Assembly (NCBI GenBank): GCA_026120035.1
Contig: JALRME010000062.1
Location: forward strand, 1-64,000
Direction of reading: 5' to 3'
Length of the DNA: 64,000 nt
From: Coleophoma eucalyptorum
Taxonomy: Eukaryota; Ascomycota; Leotiomycetes; Helotiales; Dermateaceae
Position numbers and translations under genes: made by a program. This document shows positions 1 to 11,194 of the stretch, one piece after another; position 1 is the stretch's first letter; each line of letters starts with the position of its first letter. Under the pieces are notes generated by a model. The model ran no database searches, was not told the DNA's origin, and saw nothing but the letters and a program-made list of their open reading frames with translations.

Positions 1-1257
1 GGTTCGACTGGTACAGCAAAAGTTCCATGGAAGCCCGGTACTTCATACGTCACATTTCCTGGACGAGTTGTCAGCAAAACATGGCGAGCATCCATGGAGT
101 GAGTTTCTCGTACCCATATCAGTCCCATACCCCCCGACCTCAACATTACCAAGATTACAATTGTATATTAATCCAAGTGTTGCCATGGCATCTGCAAATT
201 CCTCGCAGATTGTTTCGTTTGGTCGGATTTCAGCATATGGAAGCATTCTAAGGCATCAGGTCAGATTTGATAGAGATGGTATCTGGGCTACTAACCCTTC
301 TTCAATCGAAAACTTGCAATCAGTGGCGATTGCAGCACCCCTCACACAGTTCTCGACTCTCCTCCTGAGCTCGCGGGCCTCATTCAAGGTTGCAGCGCGG
401 ACGTTGATGTCAACCGTAGCTCGGTCCGTAATTATGTTGTTGGTAGTATTAGCGTCCTGCTTCGTGGTGATGCCGATTCGGTCAGTGGGCCTGCACTGCT
501 GACGCAGCAATCCCACCGCTGCGTAAGCCAAATTTGCAGCGTCGAGAGCGTTGATTCCAAGCCACGGCGTCGCGCCGGCATGTGCTGCGAGTCCTTCGAA
601 ATGAGCCTTGAACATGACCCCAGCGAGACAGGTCCCAAAGGATGTACCATCATTGCTCTCTTTCGACTTGGGAAAGGGATGTACCATCAGAGCGGAATGG
701 ACGTCTTTGAATGCACCTGCATCTAGAAGCTTTATCTTCCCTCCACCACCTTCTTCAGCTGGACAACCCAGCAACCGGACACGACCATGAATCAGCATTT
801 TCTTTAGAGCGGCGACCACTCCTAAGAATGCCGCCATAGATGCAGTGGCAATTAGATTGTGTCCACACGCATGTCCCACGACAGGAAGAGCATCATATTC
901 AGCACAAAAAGTGACTACGCGACCTCCCGTACCGAACTCAGCTTCGAAGGAGGTTGATAGGCCATATGCATGTTTCTGGTGCGGAATTCCTTGACTCTCA
1001 AGAAATGCTGTGAGAGTTGCATGAGCTTGTACCTCTTCATAGCAAACCTCTGGACAGTCATGTATCTATGTAGTTCACTGTTAGAAGGGTTGATTTCCGA
1101 TAGCCTTTGGGAGGCTAGTTTGATTCCCTACCTGCAAGTTCATAGCGTGTAGTTCCTGATCTAGCACATCTACACCACTGATGATAGCCTCCCTTGCTTT
1201 CGCATCTCTACTGATGATACCCCTAGCACGAGGATGGGGTAGCAGAGTTTGCGTCAT
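1..1257 (-). CDS. M20-family amidohydrolase/dipeptidase (PM20D2-like), 3' end beyond window
   Basis: Zinc-peptidase-fold amidohydrolase of the M20 family, probably cleaving an amide or dipeptide in the cytosol. Read on the minus strand as four exons: 1257-1132, 1065-296, 247-114 and 58 to the window edge. Introns are 66, 48 and 55 nt, and each junction keeps the frame. Exon 2 opens with IHDCPEVCYEE, the usual first block of fungal M20 amidohydrolases, and carries the metal-binding GHACGHN motif (about residues 93-99). An acidic EEGGGG block and the dimerisation-domain motif AAHAGATPW follow. The last visible exon reads GNVTYEVPGFHGTF, the family's C-terminal catalytic block, so the gene is intact as far as it can be seen. 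The start is the ATG at 1257, whose exon joins the IHD block in frame. The substrate cannot be told from sequence. Confidence 0.85.
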
Positions 1258-2588
1258 GTTGCCCGAAGAATAGGCTACAATTGGAACCGGTTACACTTTA
1301 CAATCCAGTCACTATGGTGGAAGAAGTATAAATATAGCTTCTGTAGGAGAGAAAGACGGTGACGTGAACAAGCAAGGCTGGAGTATGGTTCCTGAACCCA
1401 TTCTCAGCTCGCTTCCATGTCGCCAATAATCCAACCAATCACAACAATTCATATATTGCAAAATTGCTATCTCCATGGGTTCCCCCACTGTTCAGATAGG
1501 TAAATAATCTGCGACCTCTCCGTGGAGCGGCATTTTATCTTGTGGAGAGCATCGGCTAGATGTGCCATTCCTGTGCTTGAAGGAAGGGGGTTGATTGTCT
1601 GCCATACCCCAAAACATCGAAACAGCTCACTTACTATATGATTGGTGAGGATAGCTGAAGATCTGCTTTAGTGCATGCTAACTGAGATCAATAGGAGATA
1701 ATTTAGGCCAGAATTTGGCCTATAGTGCTTATATATAGGAGAGAGTGTGTACTCCGCTACTGCCCAAAGGTGTTTGCACTATGGCAGTAACTAAGTTGTG
1801 AGAACAAGCGATGGGATTAATATTGATACAAGGACTGTTAAAGATTAAAACGGTTGAGGTGGATAGCAATAGAGTAAGCATCTAGAAAAGCAAACAGCGC
1901 ACTAGTACCTGGATGATCCTCTTTTGGCTCAGAAAATACAGTCTACAGAGCGGGTCTAGCTCACATAATCACTTCTCACAGAAGAAATTCTCTCTGACAG
2001 AAGACTAAATATTCAACATGTTTATCCGCTTTCCTCTAACCCATCCTATCCCTCGGAATAACGGCTTGGTCTTCAAAAAAGGCCCGGAGAAATCATTCCC
2101 TGGATGATGTACCTGTTGGAGAATCCTTTAAGACCATGTCATTGTCAAATTACTCGTTACCATTATCTGTGATACCACTACATACGAGTCGCAGGAAAAG
2201 ATAAAGAAAGCAAAGTAAAACTCGGAATAGGGGAGACTAGGTTTTCTATTTCACAAAGTCTTACTCTTTATTCGATCTTCTCTGCGCTCCCGGACTGAAT
2301 TCTACTCCTCGAGTTCTTGTGGTGCATAGAGATGTTCGTAGTACCTAGAGGTTCAACCCCGGTGCTTTTGTGGACCAGGAATGTATAGAAGGCAATGGAT
2401 TCCACGCATTTCATCAAAATATTTTCAGAAGAGCACGAGCCAAGGGACTTGAGATAGTCTGAAATCTTTGCAGGGAGAAAATTAGCCAACAAATGCTCGC
2501 TATTTGTATTTGAATTGTTTTACCACTCGCACGCACCGCCCATCTTACACCAGTTCACCACAACGCCAAGTTCTTCGTCAACTCCCCA
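1258..2588. other. Intergenic region between two minus-strand genes; no gene recognised
   Basis: This holds the promoter of the M20 gene (1258 upward) and the 3' flank of the D-xylulose reductase gene. It is AT-richer than its surroundings around 1600-2270. The only open frames are short, and none shows a recognisable motif; one minus-strand frame of 74 codons at 2268-2492 has no family resemblance. A small inverted repeat, TAGGCC/GGCCTA, lies near 1707-1726. Confidence 0.6.
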
Positions 2589-3737
2589 TCACTTTTCGTT
2601 TGGTCCAGCAATCAATACCTTGATTCCCTTTCCTTCTTTGACGGCCTTGAATGCCTCCTCAGCCTCCTGGAATTTGACCGTTCCAGTAATTAAAGCCTTG
2701 ACATCAACCTTGCCAGCTGCGACCAGCTCAACGGCCAGCTTGTAATCACCACTGCCATATCTGAAACTTCCACGCGCAGTAATTTCCTTTGCACAGAATG
2801 CCATGATGGGGAAAGTGATATCTGCTTTACCCATACCTCCCTGGACGTAATGGCCTCCTCTCCTAACAACGTGGATGCTCGTCTGGATACTTGGTTCAGC
2901 ACCAGAGGCATCAATGACTGCATCGGCACCTTCACCAAGATCACACTCCTTAATCAAGTTGGCAGCATTCTCCTCTGCGGATACGCGCCCTGGTGTGAAG
3001 GTATGTGTGGAAGTATACTTGGCAGCAAATTCGAGTCTTGAAGGTTGAATATCAACGGAGACAATTTTGGAAGCTCCGTAGCACTTCGCAATTGCACAGC
3101 AGAGGAGCCCAACCGGTCCCGCGCCCATTACGACAACAGATTGGCCGGGCGCAACATTGGCCTGTTTGACGATGTGCACAGCTACGGCCAATGGCTCAAT
3201 AAGAGCACCTTCTTGGAGCGAAACATGCTCGGGCAACTTATAACAAAAGTCTTCGGCAGCGGTGTAGAAACCAGCCAAAGTGCCATCGTATGGTGGCGTG
3301 GCAGCGAAGCGCATCTCATTGCAGAGGTTGTAGTGACCAGAGAGACATGGCTCACATCGTCGGCATGGAGTTCCAGGCTCCAAAGCCACTCTGTCTCCAA
3401 GCTTGAGCGACTTGACTGCAGATCCTAGACTCACAACCGTTCCGGCTGATTCGTGACCCAAAACCATGGGTGCTTTCAGCACGAAGCTCCCAATGGCTCC
3501 ATGTACCCAGTAGTGCACATCACTGCCACAGATTCCCGTATAATTGATGGCGAGGATAACATCGTGTGGTCCTGGTGGAGCAGGCAATGGTTTCTCCTCG
3601 AAGGTAACATCGAATGGCTTGTTAAGGACGAAGGAAAGGTTCTGGTAGGAGAACTATGGTCAGCTCCGTCTGACACGAGGTAACAAGCAACTTACACTTT
3701 TGCCTTGAACGCCTTCCAGAGTCGCTGTTTGTGCCAT
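2589..3737 (-). CDS. xdhA: D-xylulose reductase (xylitol dehydrogenase)
   Basis: NAD-dependent zinc alcohol dehydrogenase that oxidises xylitol to D-xylulose in fungal D-xylose/L-arabinose catabolism; cytosolic. Two exons, 3737-3696 and 3641-2589, with a 54-nt intron (GTAAGT...CAG), give 364 aa, the usual length of the family. Catalytic zinc ligands are expected at Cys52 (GICGSDVHYW) and His77-Glu78 (GHESAG). The structural-zinc cysteines are 107, 110, 113 and 121. The Rossmann motif GAGPVG is followed by a strand ending in VSVDI, whose Asp favours NAD over NADP. The whole chain closely resembles the XDH of Trichoderma and Aspergillus; a sorbitol or L-arabinitol dehydrogenase paralogue is the alternative. 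The start lies in a short first exon encoding MAQTATLEGVQGKS. Confidence 0.93.
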
Positions 3738-4842
3738 TGTTCTACTGGTGATGGTGATGGTAAAGCTCGAAACTTTGAATGATTAAAATAAATTCAAATC
3801 CCGAAGAGAAAATTTGGGTTGAAAGAGTGGTTGATCAGGAACAGCTCCTAGATTTCCCACACGTCTGCATCTCGGGAGACTTGCCCCGCCAAAGACGACC
3901 TCATTATTTATGGCGACCCCGAGACGACCGGGTAAATATGGATTGTGGTTTGGGCGTCGCTGATTGGAGCGGGTAATTGCAAAGCGATAGTAGCCTCAGG
4001 TGCTGGCATGGCTGGATCTTTACCAGGTAACTGCTTACCGTTTCGATGGATCCCACCGAAACGAAACCCCTAAGCTGTTACCTGTTATGCGCTTCAATGG
4101 GAGAAGAGTGGATGCCGAAGCTAAGAGCTTTGGCATGATCTTTGCAGCTATCCTGCATCGTCAAGAAAGCACAAGACAATGCAATTCGGAGGCCTCGGCC
4201 CAAGAGATTAACACTACCTCACTCGCACAGAACAAGCAAGCCATACAATCCCATATCTAGTCATGTCGAACTGAGATATCAAATGGACATTAAGACCTTG
4301 GAACATCCTAAGCCATATACTTGCTCTAGCGCATAACTTCAGTCATATGTCGGCGAAGAGATTTGGTAAGAAACACCCCTTTCAGCTGTGCTAGCAAGAA
4401 ATACATCGGTCCTAATTGGTGTAACGCTTTATGGGTACTCTCCAAAATATAATGCTTTACTCGAAAAGACTTGATCAGCGGCAGAAATCTTTTCTATTCC
4501 GGAAAAGGTATACAATATTCTAGAATCGATGTTAACGTTGTCCTTTGGCACCTTATGGCCCATACACTGAGTTTCCGTCAAGACTTCAATGGTGTCTCAA
4601 TTCCCTATCAGGTAACTTAAAGGAGGTATAAGTAATATAACGATGTCTATTTAAAGAGGTACTCCAGAAAAAGCTTCATTTCTTCATCCTCACGAAGAAA
4701 TATTCATTACGTCGGTGAGCATGGGGACGGCAACCTAGCTTCCAATTTAGGTCTTCGTAGGCGGTATTTACCGGCAGAATATTTTCCCCATCCAAAATTT
4801 TGGTTGCGACTCAGTTTAATTGTGGTCCAACTCAGCGCAAAG
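3738..4842. other. Divergent promoter region of xdhA and ROK1
   Basis: 1.1 kb between two divergent starts. No gene is seen; the open frames of up to 86 codons here lack recognisable motifs. It should hold the promoters of both flanking genes. Confidence 0.6.
3884..3889 (-). promoter_or_regulatory. Possible carbon-repressor (CreA/Cre1) site upstream of xdhA
   Basis: CCCCGC here reads GCGGGG on the minus strand, matching the SYGGRG consensus of CreA. It lies about 150 bp upstream of the xdhA start, a gene class known to be under carbon catabolite repression. A single hexamer is weak evidence, and no second adjacent site was seen. Confidence 0.25.
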
Positions 4843-7002
4843 ATGGATATTCTCAAGCTTCTGTCGCGATCGACAAAACAAACAGGCAAGAATGCGCCAG
4901 GCAAGGGGGCGGTGGTACTGCCATCCGCTGGCACATCAGCAAATCCCCAGTTGTTCCACGATGAGATTCCGGAGTCGAGAGGGAAGAAGAGGAAGCGTGG
5001 TGGTGAGAAAGCAGACGTGGTAAAGCAGGGTGAAGAAGATGAAGAGGTTGACTTCTTCGCCTCTAAGTCTGCGGCTCCGAAGACCAAAAGAGAGAGAAGG
5101 GAGAGCGGTGGAGAGGAAGAATCGAAAAAGCCAGAGACTATGCTCGACAAAACACAACTGTTGGACGAAGAGGAATGCAGACAGATTCTGAAATCTCATC
5201 GGCTGAAGCACACGCTACTCCCTTCGGCAAAGGCGCAGGAAAAGAAAGTCAAGAAGTCGAAGAAGGGGAAAGTAGACAAGAAGAAATCAGCTACTAAGAA
5301 CGACTACAAACACCTCTACCCACAGCCTTTGACAGCATTCGCAGATCTGCGTTCTACCTATCGAATCTCAGGTCGATTGGCGGAGAATTTAGCGACACAA
5401 GGATACAAGATCCCGACCGAGGTTCAGATGGGAAGTCTACCACTGCTCTTACAGCCAGAAACCGCAATTAAAGATGTTGCAGAACTTGAGGGTGTTTCAG
5501 CCGTGGATTTACTTGCTGTGGCCCCAACTGGAAGTGGAAAGACATTGGCATTTTTAATTCCAGCTGTGAACAGTATTGTGCAGCGTAGGAGACTGAGCGA
5601 GGATAAGAAGACCCATGGACTGCAGGCAATAATCGTCGCCCCTACGAAGGAACTCGCAAGCCAGATTGTTAATGAGGCTAAGAAGCTCAGTGTCGGTACT
5701 GGTATCAAAGTCATTGGAATGAAAAAGGGCATGAGAGTGGTGGAGGAGGAGAGCGAAGAGACTGTTCAAGAAGAGGAAAACTCAAGCGAGGAAGAAGAGA
5801 GTGACGAGGAAGAGCCAAAGACAGGCAAGAAATCAAAGCAGCCAATTGCAAAAGCTGATATCTTGGTCACAACTCCTCTCATATTGCTACACGCCTTGGC
5901 AACTAAGAATCCCGAAATACACGCGCCCATGCCTTCAGTACGGACGTTGATATTGGATGAGGCAGATGTACTTCTCGACCCTTTATTCAGAGACCAAACA
6001 CTTGGGATCTGGAATGCATGCACAAACCCAGAGCTTCGGGTGACGCTATGGTCCGCAACAATGGGCTCGAATATCGAGGCTCTAGCATCTTCTACCATCG
6101 ACGAAAGACGAAGAAAACTTGGTCTAGATTTAACAGCCAGAGTTGTCCGTCTGGTTGTTGGATTGAAAGATTCTGCCATACCAAATATCACTCATCGACT
6201 GATATATGCTGCCACAGAACCAGGAAAGCTCATTGCACTCCGTCAGTTGTTACATCCAACGGCCAAATCAACAGATGCCACGCAGTCGCTTCGGCCTCCA
6301 TTCTTAGTGTTCACACAAACTATTCCCAGAGCAGTAGCTCTGCATTCTGAGCTTTTATACGATATTCCAGCCGAGGCAGGAGGATCCACTCGAATTGCAG
6401 TATTACATTCTGATCTCTCTGACGTTGCTCGAGATCAGGTCATGACTCGCTTCAGGAATGGGGAGATTTGGGTCTTGATCACAACAGATATTTTGTCACG
6501 GGGTGTTGACTTTAAAGGTATCAACGGTGTAGTAAACTATGATGTCCCGAATTCTGGGGCTTCTTACATCCATCGTGTTGGCCGTACTGGACGAGCAGGC
6601 CGTGATGGTGGTGTTGCTGTGACATTTTACACCAAGGAAGATATTCCATATGTCAGAGACGTTGCCAACATCATAGCAGCGTCAGAGAAGCAGGCGGGCA
6701 AGCCAGCGAGCGAAGCTAGCATGCAAAAGTGGCTCTTGGATGCTTTACCAAAGCCGTCAAAGGAGGAAAGGAAGAAGCTGAAGATGCATGGAGTCGAGGC
6801 GAGACGCTCCGGGCTTTCCAAGGAAAAGGGCAAGGATGGAAAGGGTGATAAGATGAAGATTAGTACCAAGAGTGGTTATGAAAGAAGGATGGAGAACAAT
6901 AGGAAGGGTGCAATTCAAGGCAGCAAGAGGAGAGCACAGGAGGTTGAAGCTACAGCGGAGGAAGGTGGTGAGGAGAGCGAGTGGGGGGGCCTTGATGATT
7001 AA
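4843..7002 (+). CDS. ROK1: ATP-dependent DEAD-box RNA helicase ROK1 (DDX52 type)
   Basis: Nucleolar RNA helicase needed for 18S rRNA processing in small-subunit assembly. Single exon, 719 aa from the ATG at 4843; this start gives MDILKLLSRSTK, the typical ROK1 N-terminus. A basic, low-complexity N-terminal region (about residues 40-155) precedes the Q motif PTEVQMG. Walker A is APTGSGKT at 227-234, motif Ia PTKELASQ, and DEAD at 372-375 (LILDEADVLL). The SAT motif is at about 404 and HRVGRTGRAG starts at about 577. An acidic Glu/Ser/Asp insert lies at about 300-330 between motif Ia and the next conserved block, which is common in ROK1 proteins. The C-terminus is Lys-rich, consistent with nucleolar localisation. 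All helicase motifs are present. Confidence 0.94.
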   Translation: MDILKLLSRSTKQTGKNAPGKGAVVLPSAGTSANPQLFHDEIPESRGKKRKRGGEKADVVKQGEEDEEVDFFASKSAAPKTKRERRESGGEEESKKPETMLDKTQLLDEEECRQILKSHRLKHTLLPSAKAQEKKVKKSKKGKVDKKKSATKNDYKHLYPQPLTAFADLRSTYRISGRLAENLATQGYKIPTEVQMGSLPLLLQPETAIKDVAELEGVSAVDLLAVAPTGSGKTLAFLIPAVNSIVQRRRLSEDKKTHGLQAIIVAPTKELASQIVNEAKKLSVGTGIKVIGMKKGMRVVEEESEETVQEEENSSEEEESDEEEPKTGKKSKQPIAKADILVTTPLILLHALATKNPEIHAPMPSVRTLILDEADVLLDPLFRDQTLGIWNACTNPELRVTLWSATMGSNIEALASSTIDERRRKLGLDLTARVVRLVVGLKDSAIPNITHRLIYAATEPGKLIALRQLLHPTAKSTDATQSLRPPFLVFTQTIPRAVALHSELLYDIPAEAGGSTRIAVLHSDLSDVARDQVMTRFRNGEIWVLITTDILSRGVDFKGINGVVNYDVPNSGASYIHRVGRTGRAGRDGGVAVTFYTKEDIPYVRDVANIIAASEKQAGKPASEASMQKWLLDALPKPSKEERKKLKMHGVEARRSGLSKEKGKDGKGDKMKISTKSGYERRMENNRKGAIQGSKRRAQEVEATAEEGGEESEWGGLDD

Positions 7003-7438
7003 AGCTGTTAATGCATGTGGAAGATCCATTATTTTGAGCATCATTAAAGGATTTCATTGAGGATTCTATAGGAAACTCGGGGTTTTGCAAGCTCTCACAG
7101 CTGGACCCTGCAATACAAATAACTTCAAAGATTTTGTGTGATGTTGTTAGCTGATCTTCGAGTGTTTTCGGATGTTTTCCCATCTATTTTAAACTTTTGT
7201 ATGGTTTCTGAGAACCATTTAGCCTGCAATCTGCCTAGAACACAAGGCTGCGAAGTAAGTTTGATAGCAAGTGGTCCGACCGGACTCCCGTACTCCACTC
7301 CGTACCTACGTCCAATGTTAAACTCCACAATAAACCATCAAGGAACCAGGATGTTGCGATCCTGAGACCATGAAGGTATATCTAGAGCACAAGACCACAT
7401 CCGGGGAATGTTCACGATCTTAGGAAAACGAGATCGGG
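7003..7438. other. Short intergenic region
   Basis: 3' flank of ROK1 and promoter of the following gene. No gene is recognised; the 60-75 codon frames on both strands have no motif. Confidence 0.6.
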
Positions 7439-8842
7439 ATGGTGAGATTAACCTTGAGGACGCTGGCCTTGAGTCTTATCTTAGCAACAGTGCTACTACT
7501 GCTCTGTCGTCTGAACACTGAGGATCTTCTCTTCGGCGTCGTGATATCTCGTCCTCACGACAGCCTTTCCAAGCAGCCATCTGTAAATCCATACGCCACA
7601 GACGTAACGACTTCCAAGGACTCGTTTCTAGAGGCGTTCTTGAGCATCGAAGATGCGTTGCCGTTCGATCATGCAGCCATCCAGTCCGTGTGCGCGAGCA
7701 AGGGATGGAGGAAAGACGTGGTCTTCACATGCGACTACATCGCAGGAGGGATTGGCAACGTACGAAACCACCTCCTCAACTGCATCCGCTACGCGATTGA
7801 AGCAGGGGGTTCTCTCGTCATACCTAGTGTCATGCGCCGGAAGCAAGACGATCTTTCAGAAATAGAAACAGAGGATTGGATGGACTTGGAGTACTTGTTT
7901 GATAAGGAGTGGTTTCTCAACCACTTGACGAAGGCTTGTCCAGAACTGAAACTGTGGCAAAGCCTGGATGATATCCCCGCCAGCGCCGATGGCAATATGA
8001 GCCAGAAACTCAAGCTATTACCAGGTAGTCTGGACAGCTGGGTTCCAAAATGGGGGCTAGCACACCCTAATAGCTGGCGAACATACTTTGATGAATGGTT
8101 AGACATTTACGGAGGGGATTCTAGTAATAAGACATGTCTTGTAGGCATTGGAAGAGCATATTTGGAATTTCCAGTGATGTATGATGGTGAAAAGTTTGTG
8201 GAGGAGTTTGGGAAGATCTTGAGGTTTAGAAAGGACGCAAGAGTCTTGGCTGGGACTGTCCTCTGGGAATTACAACGAAGGTTCTTTCACAACAGGGCAG
8301 TTGTTTTACCAACAAGAGGCCAAGTCATCGCCGATACCTACATTGGAATTCATCTGCGTACAGAATCAGATGCTGTAAAGGCCTGGCCTGATGCTGATTG
8401 GAAGTTCCAGAGATACTCAACGCAGTCGACCCTAGCTATTCAAGAGATCAGTCAAAGCACTTTGAAGGTTGTATATGTGGCCAGCGGGAACACCACGGAA
8501 GTCGCACGCTTCGCAAATGATGCCTATGCCTCGACTATTTTGTCTAATCTTGCTGGGGTTGTTACAAAATATGACTTGCTCTCAGATGAGAATAAGAAGG
8601 CCCTCGATAACTTCACCTTTGATCAGGCTGCGTTGGTGGATTTCATAGTCATGGAAAAAGCATCTAGATTTGCTGGTATTGGCCATAGTTCGTTTGCGTG
8701 GAACGTGGCCTTGCGAAGACATCTTTTGGTCAAGAAGGAACGTAGCTTTCTGTCCGGACCGAATCTATTGCATGATAGCCTGAGTGACATATGGGGCATT
8801 ACGAGGTCTTATGTTGAGTATTCTAACTGCATGTGGCCTTAA
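7439..8842 (+). CDS. O-fucosyltransferase-like type II membrane protein
   Basis: Probable Golgi/ER-lumen protein of the fungal O-fucosyltransferase-like (GT-B, POFUT-related) family; the acceptor is unknown. Single exon, 467 aa. An N-terminal signal anchor at about residues 8-23 (Leu-rich, after one Arg pair) predicts type II topology. Family-like blocks are CDYIAGGIGNVRNHLLNC at about 96-113, with the Gly-rich nucleotide-site loop, then GIHLRTE (about 302-308), where an Arg is a candidate sugar-nucleotide contact, and SRFAGIGHSSFAWNVALRR near the C-terminus. Two Asn-X-Thr sequons occur in the luminal part. The gene is complete and starts at the first ATG. The family call rests on these blocks and was not checked by alignment. 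Confidence 0.7.
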   Translation: MVRLTLRTLALSLILATVLLLLCRLNTEDLLFGVVISRPHDSLSKQPSVNPYATDVTTSKDSFLEAFLSIEDALPFDHAAIQSVCASKGWRKDVVFTCDYIAGGIGNVRNHLLNCIRYAIEAGGSLVIPSVMRRKQDDLSEIETEDWMDLEYLFDKEWFLNHLTKACPELKLWQSLDDIPASADGNMSQKLKLLPGSLDSWVPKWGLAHPNSWRTYFDEWLDIYGGDSSNKTCLVGIGRAYLEFPVMYDGEKFVEEFGKILRFRKDARVLAGTVLWELQRRFFHNRAVVLPTRGQVIADTYIGIHLRTESDAVKAWPDADWKFQRYSTQSTLAIQEISQSTLKVVYVASGNTTEVARFANDAYASTILSNLAGVVTKYDLLSDENKKALDNFTFDQAALVDFIVMEKASRFAGIGHSSFAWNVALRRHLLVKKERSFLSGPNLLHDSLSDIWGITRSYVEYSNCMWP

Positions 8843-9168
8843 GAAATTCGAATTACGAAGAGTAGGGCCGAATTAATGGACTTTCAGTTTGAGTATATCT
8901 CCAGGGATATAATACGGCAGTTGGGCAGGTCCAAGGCATCCAAATATTCGTTCTTGTACAATCAGCGAATATCGACGAGAGATTCCACGAGCAACGAAAG
9001 AGAAACAAAGCTGTTACGAAATAACGCGCAAATTTACAAGGACCTGATTGTGATGTCAGCTTATCCGCTTTGGACATATGAGCGGGGAGAGCCAAAGTGA
9101 CGATATGCTCCATCCCATTTCACTAAACACCTCCCACCTGGCAAGCAAATCCAATACAATTTCTGGAA
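8843..9168. other. Short intergenic region
   Basis: 3' flank of the O-fucosyltransferase-like gene and promoter of the epoxide hydrolase gene. No separate gene is recognised. Confidence 0.6.
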
Positions 9169-10797
9169 ATGGCAACACTAAAACCGTTCAAGATTTTTGT
9201 TTCTGAGGATCTCCTTTCATTCATAACCCAACGTATTGAAACAGCACGCATACCACCGGGCCTTGATTTCCCTTCCGGTCGAGAGTGGGAGGATGGACCG
9301 CCCCCAGATGTCATCTCGCATTACAAAGAATACTGGAAATCGAAATACGACTGGCGTGCCGTAGAAGCAAGATTAAATGATGAATTAAGCATGTTCACAA
9401 TACCAATTGAGGAAGCGGATGAGGTCTTGACTATTCATTTCGTGCATCATCGCAGTGAAAACGACGGTGCAATCCCTTTGTTATTTCTGCATGGATGGCC
9501 GGGAAGTTTCCTCGAGGTATCTTGCCATTTCGCGTGTATAACCGACAACGAGAGACACCAGCTGACAAAATTCAAAAGGTCGAAAAGATCCTCCCCCTCC
9601 TCACCAATCCGTCTAAACCAGACCAGCAAGCATACCACGTCATAGCCCCATCCTTGCCTGGATATGCCTTCTCTTCAGGACCAAGCAAGCCAGGCTTTAC
9701 CCTCAAGAACATAGCTAATGTGAACGCCAAGTTGATGCACGCGTTGGGATATCAGAAATACATGGTCCAGGGCGGTGATTGGGGCTCCTTCATCACGAAG
9801 GTTATGGCCATCAATTACCCACAGCATGTCCTGGCATGCCATACCAATATAGTCGTCGTTGGCGGTTTACCGGATTGGTTCTGGAGTCCCTGGAGTTTTG
9901 TTAAGGCGATTGCCTGGGCAGCATTGCAGGGTGAGGATAGCATTTTTAAGAGAAGTATGTGGTGGAGGCAGAAGGAATCTGGTGAGTTCTATCAATTTGT
10001 CATGAACGTCTTGTCTGAATTCTAGGCACTTACTCTTTGCCCTTCCCTGCAGGCTATTCAGAAATCCAATCTACGAAACCTCAAGCGCTCGCATATGGAC
10101 TCACGGATTCCCCGTTGGGCCAGCTGGCTTGGATCCTAGATAAGGTTCATCCACTCGTCGACGAAGGTTTCATACTTAGTGAGGAAGAACTTATCACCTG
10201 GACAATGGTAGGCCTCCCTTTCAATCTTGTTACTCCTTATTGAGTCAGTCACTACTTACTCGCTTGGCTTCACCACCCACTAACCCCCGCCGCTAATCCA
10301 TCTAGATGTACATCCTCCCCACACCCTCCTCATCAGCCACAGTCTATAAGAACTTGAAACAACCCCTCTTGACCAATACCAAAGCCGATTTCCTCAACCC
10401 TGTAATCCCCTCATCCGTGGCCTTCGGAGCATCCATATTCCCCAAAGGTATCTATCTCTCCATCTATTATTATTCATAAGCTGCCTGCTCTCACACCCTC
10501 CCTCCCTTCCTCCCCCCCCCCTTCCTTCCAAAACATAATCCTTAAGCTTTCTCTTTCTCCCCCTTCTCAATATCAGGTTACTGATTGATCTTGAAAAATT
10601 AATCAGAGATCGCCTATGTACCGAAATGGTGGGCCCAGAAGTGCGTGGCGAAGAATATTCTCTTCTGGAAAGAACATAACCGTGGTGGCCACTTCGCCGC
10701 CACTGAGAGTCCCGAGGATCTGGTGAGGGATATTAAGGACTTTACAGCGCTGCTTGATGATGCAAGGGCGAGTGAGTTGAGAAGTGCTGGGGCATGA
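9169..10797 (+). CDS. Epoxide hydrolase (alpha/beta hydrolase with EHN domain)
   Basis: Microsomal/juvenile-hormone-type epoxide hydrolase, opening an epoxide to a vicinal diol. Five exons: 9169-9516, 9579-9981, 10053-10207, 10306-10447 and 10607-10797 (412 aa). All four junctions keep frame; the first intron has a CTGAC branch point. The N-terminal EHN domain (about 1-100) has the WEDGPPPDVI-like block. The oxyanion-hole motif HGWP is at 108-111 and the nucleophile Asp183 lies in GGDWGS. The likely catalytic His is in GGHFAATESPEDLV near the C-terminus, and YVPKWWAQ belongs to the family's last block. Intron 4 (10448-10606, 159 nt) is long and holds a run of ten C. Without splicing the gene would look broken, since exon 3 lies in a different frame. 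The substrate is unknown. Confidence 0.88.
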
Positions 10798-11194
10798 TAA
10801 TAGGTTTGGATACCATCAATACGTGATGGACGGCGAGGGAGATTTGAATTGGAAATTGCTTGATTCACTAGGAAGGAGTTGGAGTTTGGTGTCAAGGTTA
10901 TTGTATATTCATATCTATATGTGAGGAATGCTACTGCAACGATAAAAAGTGATCCTGTCTAAGGAATGTCTTCGTTTGGTTCTGCAATCAAAAACTAGCG
11001 ACGGATGAATTGAAAGATGAATAGCAAGCACGATTAAACCATAATGTGCAAAATGAATGTTTCAAAGGCGACAACAGGCTCCTCCTATGGACTTACCCTA
11101 GAAGCCCGGCTTAAGCAGACTCGACAAAACCAGTAAAGCAAAACACCATTTCTCATTCATCATTCAATCATCCACCGCCCTTTCAAGGAGGACA
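10798..11194. other. Convergent 3' ends; no gene recognised
   Basis: The 3' flanks of the epoxide hydrolase gene (plus) and the Clp1-like gene (minus) meet here. Only short shadow frames are present. Confidence 0.6.

Noticed and set aside
2268..2492. 74-codon minus-strand frame downstream of xdhA
   Set aside because: Too short, no motif, and no partner exon with good splice signals.
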